Assembly: GCA_035528995.1 (NCBI GenBank)
Contig: DATKXO010000440.1
Coordinates: forward strand, 1-16,775
DNA from: DATKXO01 sp035528995
Lineage (GTDB): Bacteria > Planctomycetota > Phycisphaerae > UBA1845
DNA: 16,775 bases
Direction of reading: 5' to 3'
A model generated the notes under the pieces. That model made no database searches and was not told where the DNA came from. It saw only the letters and a program-made list of their open reading frames with translations. Positions 14,179-16,775 of the stretch are shown here, piece by piece. The translations under genes were made by a program, and so were the position numbers. How positions within the stretch are numbered: position 1 is the first letter of the stretch; each line of letters starts with the position of its first letter.

Positions 14179-16134
14179 ATGAACGTGAGGTACACATGGT
14201 GGATCTGCGTGGTGTTGGCCAGCGCGGCTTTGGCGCTGGTCGCGCCGCAGACCGTGTCGGCGTCGGACGCGGGCCAGGCGGCCGCCAGCGAGGTCAGCGA
14301 GGCCAGTTATCGGTATTTCCTGGGTGACAGCCTGGGCGTGGCGGGGATCCTGTACACGCACGACGGGGACGACCGGGGTTATGGCCTGGAACACGATCTG
14401 GCCCGGGACAACATCGAGGCGGAGTTCCAGAGCTTCGGTCTGGGCGTGGTCCTGCACCCTTTCACGTATTCGAGCACGACGTACTACAACGTCGTGGCCA
14501 CGCAGGTCGGCACGGTCTATCCCAATCAGGAATACATCATCGGGGCACACTACGATTCGGTGAGCAACCCGGGCGCCGACGACAACGCGAGCGGAGTGGC
14601 CGCCGTCCTGGAAGCGGCCCGCATCCTGTCACAGTATGACTCGGAGTATACTATCCGGTACATCGCTTTCGATCGTGAGGAGCAGGGGCTTGTCGGCAGC
14701 GACGCCTACGCCACGGACTACAGCTCCAGCGACATCCTGGGCATGATCTCGCTGGACATGGTCTCATTCAATCCGGGGACGGACCAGGCCCTGATCTTCG
14801 GGCGGACCGCTTCGGACCCGATCAAGAGTTCCCTGGCGGCGGCGGTCAACACCTACGGACAGGGCATCTCGCCCACCATCACGGGACCGCTCGACGGGAG
14901 CGATCACGCGCCCTTCGAGTGGCAGGGGTTTCAGGCCTGCCTGATCATCGAGGGCGACTACTCTCTGAACCCGAACTACCACACGCAGGACGACAGCGTC
15001 GATACGCCCGGTTACATCGACTACGACTTTGCCCGGCGGATGACGCGGTCGGTGGTCGGCTGGCTGGTCGATCACGCCGTCGTGGACGTCCCCATCGACG
15101 CCCTGGACTTCATCTACCCGAACGGGCGGCCGGAGTACGTCGATCCGGTCGGCGGCACGGTAATGCGCGTCGAGGTCGTCGGGCTGGGGACCGAGGTGCC
15201 GCAGCCCGGCACAGGTGTGCTGCACTACAACCTGGGGGGCGGCTGGCAGACCTCGCCCATGAAGCAGGCCTCGCCCAACGTCTATGACGCGACGTTCCCG
15301 GCGGCGAACTGCGGCGACGAGATCCTCTACTACGTCAGCGCCACTGCGTTCGGAGGCACGCCCTACACCGATCCGTGGGACGCGCCGGCCGGCGTTTTCT
15401 CGGCCATCGCCGGGTACGGGCAGATCGTCTCGTTCGAGGACGACTTCGATGCAGACCCCTTGTGGACGACGGAGGGCGATTGGGCCTTCGGGCAGCCGAC
15501 CGGCGGCGGGGGCGCCTACGGTGGGCCCGACCCCACCGGCGGCTTCACCGGCACGAACGTCTATGGATACAACCTGGCCGGCGATTACACCAACAGTATG
15601 CCGGAACGACACCTGACCAGCACGGCCATCGACTGCAGCGGGCGATTCGGCGTGCACCTGAACTTCCGGCGCTGGCTGGGCGTCGAGCAGCCGTCGTACG
15701 ATCACGCCTATGTCCGGGTGAGCAACAACGGCACCGACTGGGTCACCGTGTGGGAGAACCTCGTCGAGATCGCCGACACGGACTGGCAGGAGATGGACCT
15801 GGATATCTCCGCGGTGGCCGACGATCAGTCCACGGTCTACCTGCGCTGGACGATGGGCTTGACCGATACCGCTTGGACCTACTGCGGCTGGAACATCGAT
15901 GACGTTCAGCTCGTGGGCCTCAACTGCAACCCGCCGGCGGATGGGGATCACGACGACGACCAGGACGTGGACCTGTACGACATCGGCTGGTTCCAGATGT
16001 GCCTGAGCGGCGACGGCAACGCTTATCCGGCGGGCATGGGCTGCGAGGTGTTCGACTTCGAGCCCGACGGGGACGTGGACCTGACCGACTACGCGGAGGT
16101 CTACGGGCTGTGCCAGGGTTCCGGCCCCCTCTAG
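14179..16134 (+). CDS. Secreted M28 metallopeptidase, long multidomain paralogue
   Basis: This 651-aa protein has a signal peptide (1-29), an M28 domain (30-305), an Ig-like beta domain (about 308-410), a jelly-roll/MAM-like domain (about 420-580) and a dockerin-like domain (590-651). The zinc and catalytic residues are H124, D135, E167/E168, D193 in SLDM and H268 in NYHTQDD, in the same register as the first M28 protein. The two proteins match along the whole catalytic part (both have SYRYFLGD and YTIRYIAFDREEQG). The jelly-roll is close to that of the cysteine protease (both have GTNVYGYN and AIDCSG). Dockerin loops are DHDDDQDVDLYD and DFEPDGDVDLTD, with the two flanking cysteines. AGGAGGG lies 7 bases before the ATG. 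All key residues are kept, so it should be an active exported aminopeptidase. Confidence 0.92.
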   Translation: MNVRYTWWICVVLASAALALVAPQTVSASDAGQAAASEVSEASYRYFLGDSLGVAGILYTHDGDDRGYGLEHDLARDNIEAEFQSFGLGVVLHPFTYSSTTYYNVVATQVGTVYPNQEYIIGAHYDSVSNPGADDNASGVAAVLEAARILSQYDSEYTIRYIAFDREEQGLVGSDAYATDYSSSDILGMISLDMVSFNPGTDQALIFGRTASDPIKSSLAAAVNTYGQGISPTITGPLDGSDHAPFEWQGFQACLIIEGDYSLNPNYHTQDDSVDTPGYIDYDFARRMTRSVVGWLVDHAVVDVPIDALDFIYPNGRPEYVDPVGGTVMRVEVVGLGTEVPQPGTGVLHYNLGGGWQTSPMKQASPNVYDATFPAANCGDEILYYVSATAFGGTPYTDPWDAPAGVFSAIAGYGQIVSFEDDFDADPLWTTEGDWAFGQPTGGGGAYGGPDPTGGFTGTNVYGYNLAGDYTNSMPERHLTSTAIDCSGRFGVHLNFRRWLGVEQPSYDHAYVRVSNNGTDWVTVWENLVEIADTDWQEMDLDISAVADDQSTVYLRWTMGLTDTAWTYCGWNIDDVQLVGLNCNPPADGDHDDDQDVDLYDIGWFQMCLSGDGNAYPAGMGCEVFDFEPDGDVDLTDYAEVYGLCQGSGPL

Positions 16135-16183
16135 CGACGTTGGGCCGGGATCAGAACGCTACGGATATACTCGCGCCGCCGGC

Positions 16184-16227
16184 GTTGGATCGGTCCAACC
16201 GAGCCGCTCGTGAGCCCCCCCGGCTCA
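16184..16227. terminator. Hairpins between convergent genes
   Basis: GTTGGA/TCCAAC (16184-16199, loop TCGG) and TGAGCC/GGCTCA (16211-16227, C-rich loop) lie between the ends of the third protease and the convergent MBL gene. The second overlaps the MBL stop codon. Neither has a T-run, so a role as a shared terminator is only possible. Confidence 0.3.
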
Positions 16228-16775
16228 CTCCAGTTCATATTCGTCCTGGTACGCCGGAACCTCGACGGACCATCCCAGCCTCGAACCGATCTCTTCGCCC
16301 AACCGGGTGATGCTTTCCTCTTCACCGTGGGTGAGGAACACGCGCCGCGGCGGGGCCTCGAGGTGGCCGATCCATCGCAGCAGGTCCTTCTGGTCCGCGT
16401 GGGCGGAGAGACCGTGGATCTGTGTCACGCGGGCGTTCACCTCGCGTTTTTCGCCGTGAATACGGACCACGTCCCGGCCGTCGACCAGCAATCGCCCGAG
16501 TGTGCCGGCCGCCTGGTACCCCACGAAGACCAGGGTGCTCTCCGGGCGCGAGATGTTCTTCACCAGGTGGTGCTTGATGCGCCCGGCGGTGCACATTCCC
16601 GAGCCGGCCATGATGATGCACGAGCCGCGGATTCGGTTGATGGCCTTGGACTCGTTGGTGCTGCGGACCAGATGCATGCCGGGGAACTTGAAGAGCCGCT
16701 GTCCGGACTCGATGATCTGGATGGCCTCTTCGTCCATGCAGTCCCGATGTCGGCGGAACACGTCGGTCACGTTCA
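16225..16775 (-). CDS. Beta-CASP/MBL RNase-like protein, C-terminal part
   Basis: Only the last 183 or so codons are inside the window; the frame is open at the right edge, so the N-terminal metallo-beta-lactamase half is missing from view. The visible part matches the end of beta-CASP metallo-beta-lactamase proteins with the RNA-specificity domain. IIMAGSGMCTAGRIKHHL is the highly conserved block after the beta-CASP insert. TQIHGLSAHADQKDLL carries the motif-B-type histidine, and FLTHGEEES the final one. Homologues act as RNA-processing nucleases, related to CPSF-73 and bacterial RNase J. A GTG at 16770 is in frame, but it is surely internal because the family needs about 250 residues before this point. 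It is convergent with the third protease gene. Confidence 0.88.
   Translation of the reverse strand, partial: NVTDVFRRHRDCMDEEAIQIIESGQRLFKFPGMHLVRSTNESKAINRIRGSCIIMAGSGMCTAGRIKHHLVKNISRPESTLVFVGYQAAGTLGRLLVDGRDVVRIHGEKREVNARVTQIHGLSAHADQKDLLRWIGHLEAPPRRVFLTHGEEESITRLGEEIGSRLGWSVEVPAYQDEYELE

Noticed and set aside
14764..15951. 395-codon minus-strand frame opposite the second M28 gene
   Set aside because: It is an antisense shadow of a well-supported gene, with no ribosome site or recognisable content.

Overview
The window is GC-rich bacterial DNA, most likely from a planctomycete of the Phycisphaerae or a close relative. The main clue is three large secreted proteins that end in a dockerin-like double calcium-loop domain of the form D-x-D-x-D-x-x-V-D-x-x-D, then WFQ-x-C-x-SG, then GC-x-V-x-DF. 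This layout is common in Phycisphaerae secretomes. A glycine-tailed single-RRM protein and a DUF192 lipoprotein fit but do not prove this. The assignment is an inference from protein style, not from a marker gene.

Left part (1-5160): a small RRM RNA-binding gene with a strong terminator is followed by a compact genomic island (about 685-5121). An intact tRNA-Pro(GGG) gene at 5081-5156 (minus strand) forms one border. A 38-base exact copy of its 3' half, starting in the anticodon loop, forms the other border at 685-722. This is the usual mark of integration into a tRNA gene. Inside is one minus-strand operon behind a TTGACA/TAGGAT promoter. It encodes an unrecognised helical 191-aa protein, a 451-aa QueC-like PP-loop/zinc enzyme with a long N-terminal extension, an XRE-HTH/ImmA-IrrE metallopeptidase regulator, and a PIN-domain ribonuclease-like protein. 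No integrase is present. The set looks like a defence or toxin-antitoxin cassette and is the best candidate here for an undescribed system.

Middle part (5160-9860): a gene-free stretch rich in short repeats and palindromes is followed by a minus-strand cluster. In transcription order it holds a DUF192 lipoprotein, an alpha/beta hydrolase, a GT-C (family 39-like) membrane glycosyltransferase whose start overlaps the hydrolase stop, and an exported glutathione-peroxidase-like protein. This looks like envelope housekeeping.

Right part (9860-16134): three plus-strand secreted proteases lie in a row: an M28 aminopeptidase-like protein, a papain-family (C1) protease, and a second, longer M28 protein. 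They share the C-terminal dockerin-like domain and identical ribosome-binding-site geometry (GGAGGG with 7 bases to the ATG). The two M28 genes also share a near-identical 33-base upstream block. The second and third share a jelly-roll module. The locus appears to have grown by tandem duplication and domain shuffling into an extracellular protein-degradation cluster. The window ends inside a convergent beta-CASP/MBL RNase-like gene that is cut by the window edge.
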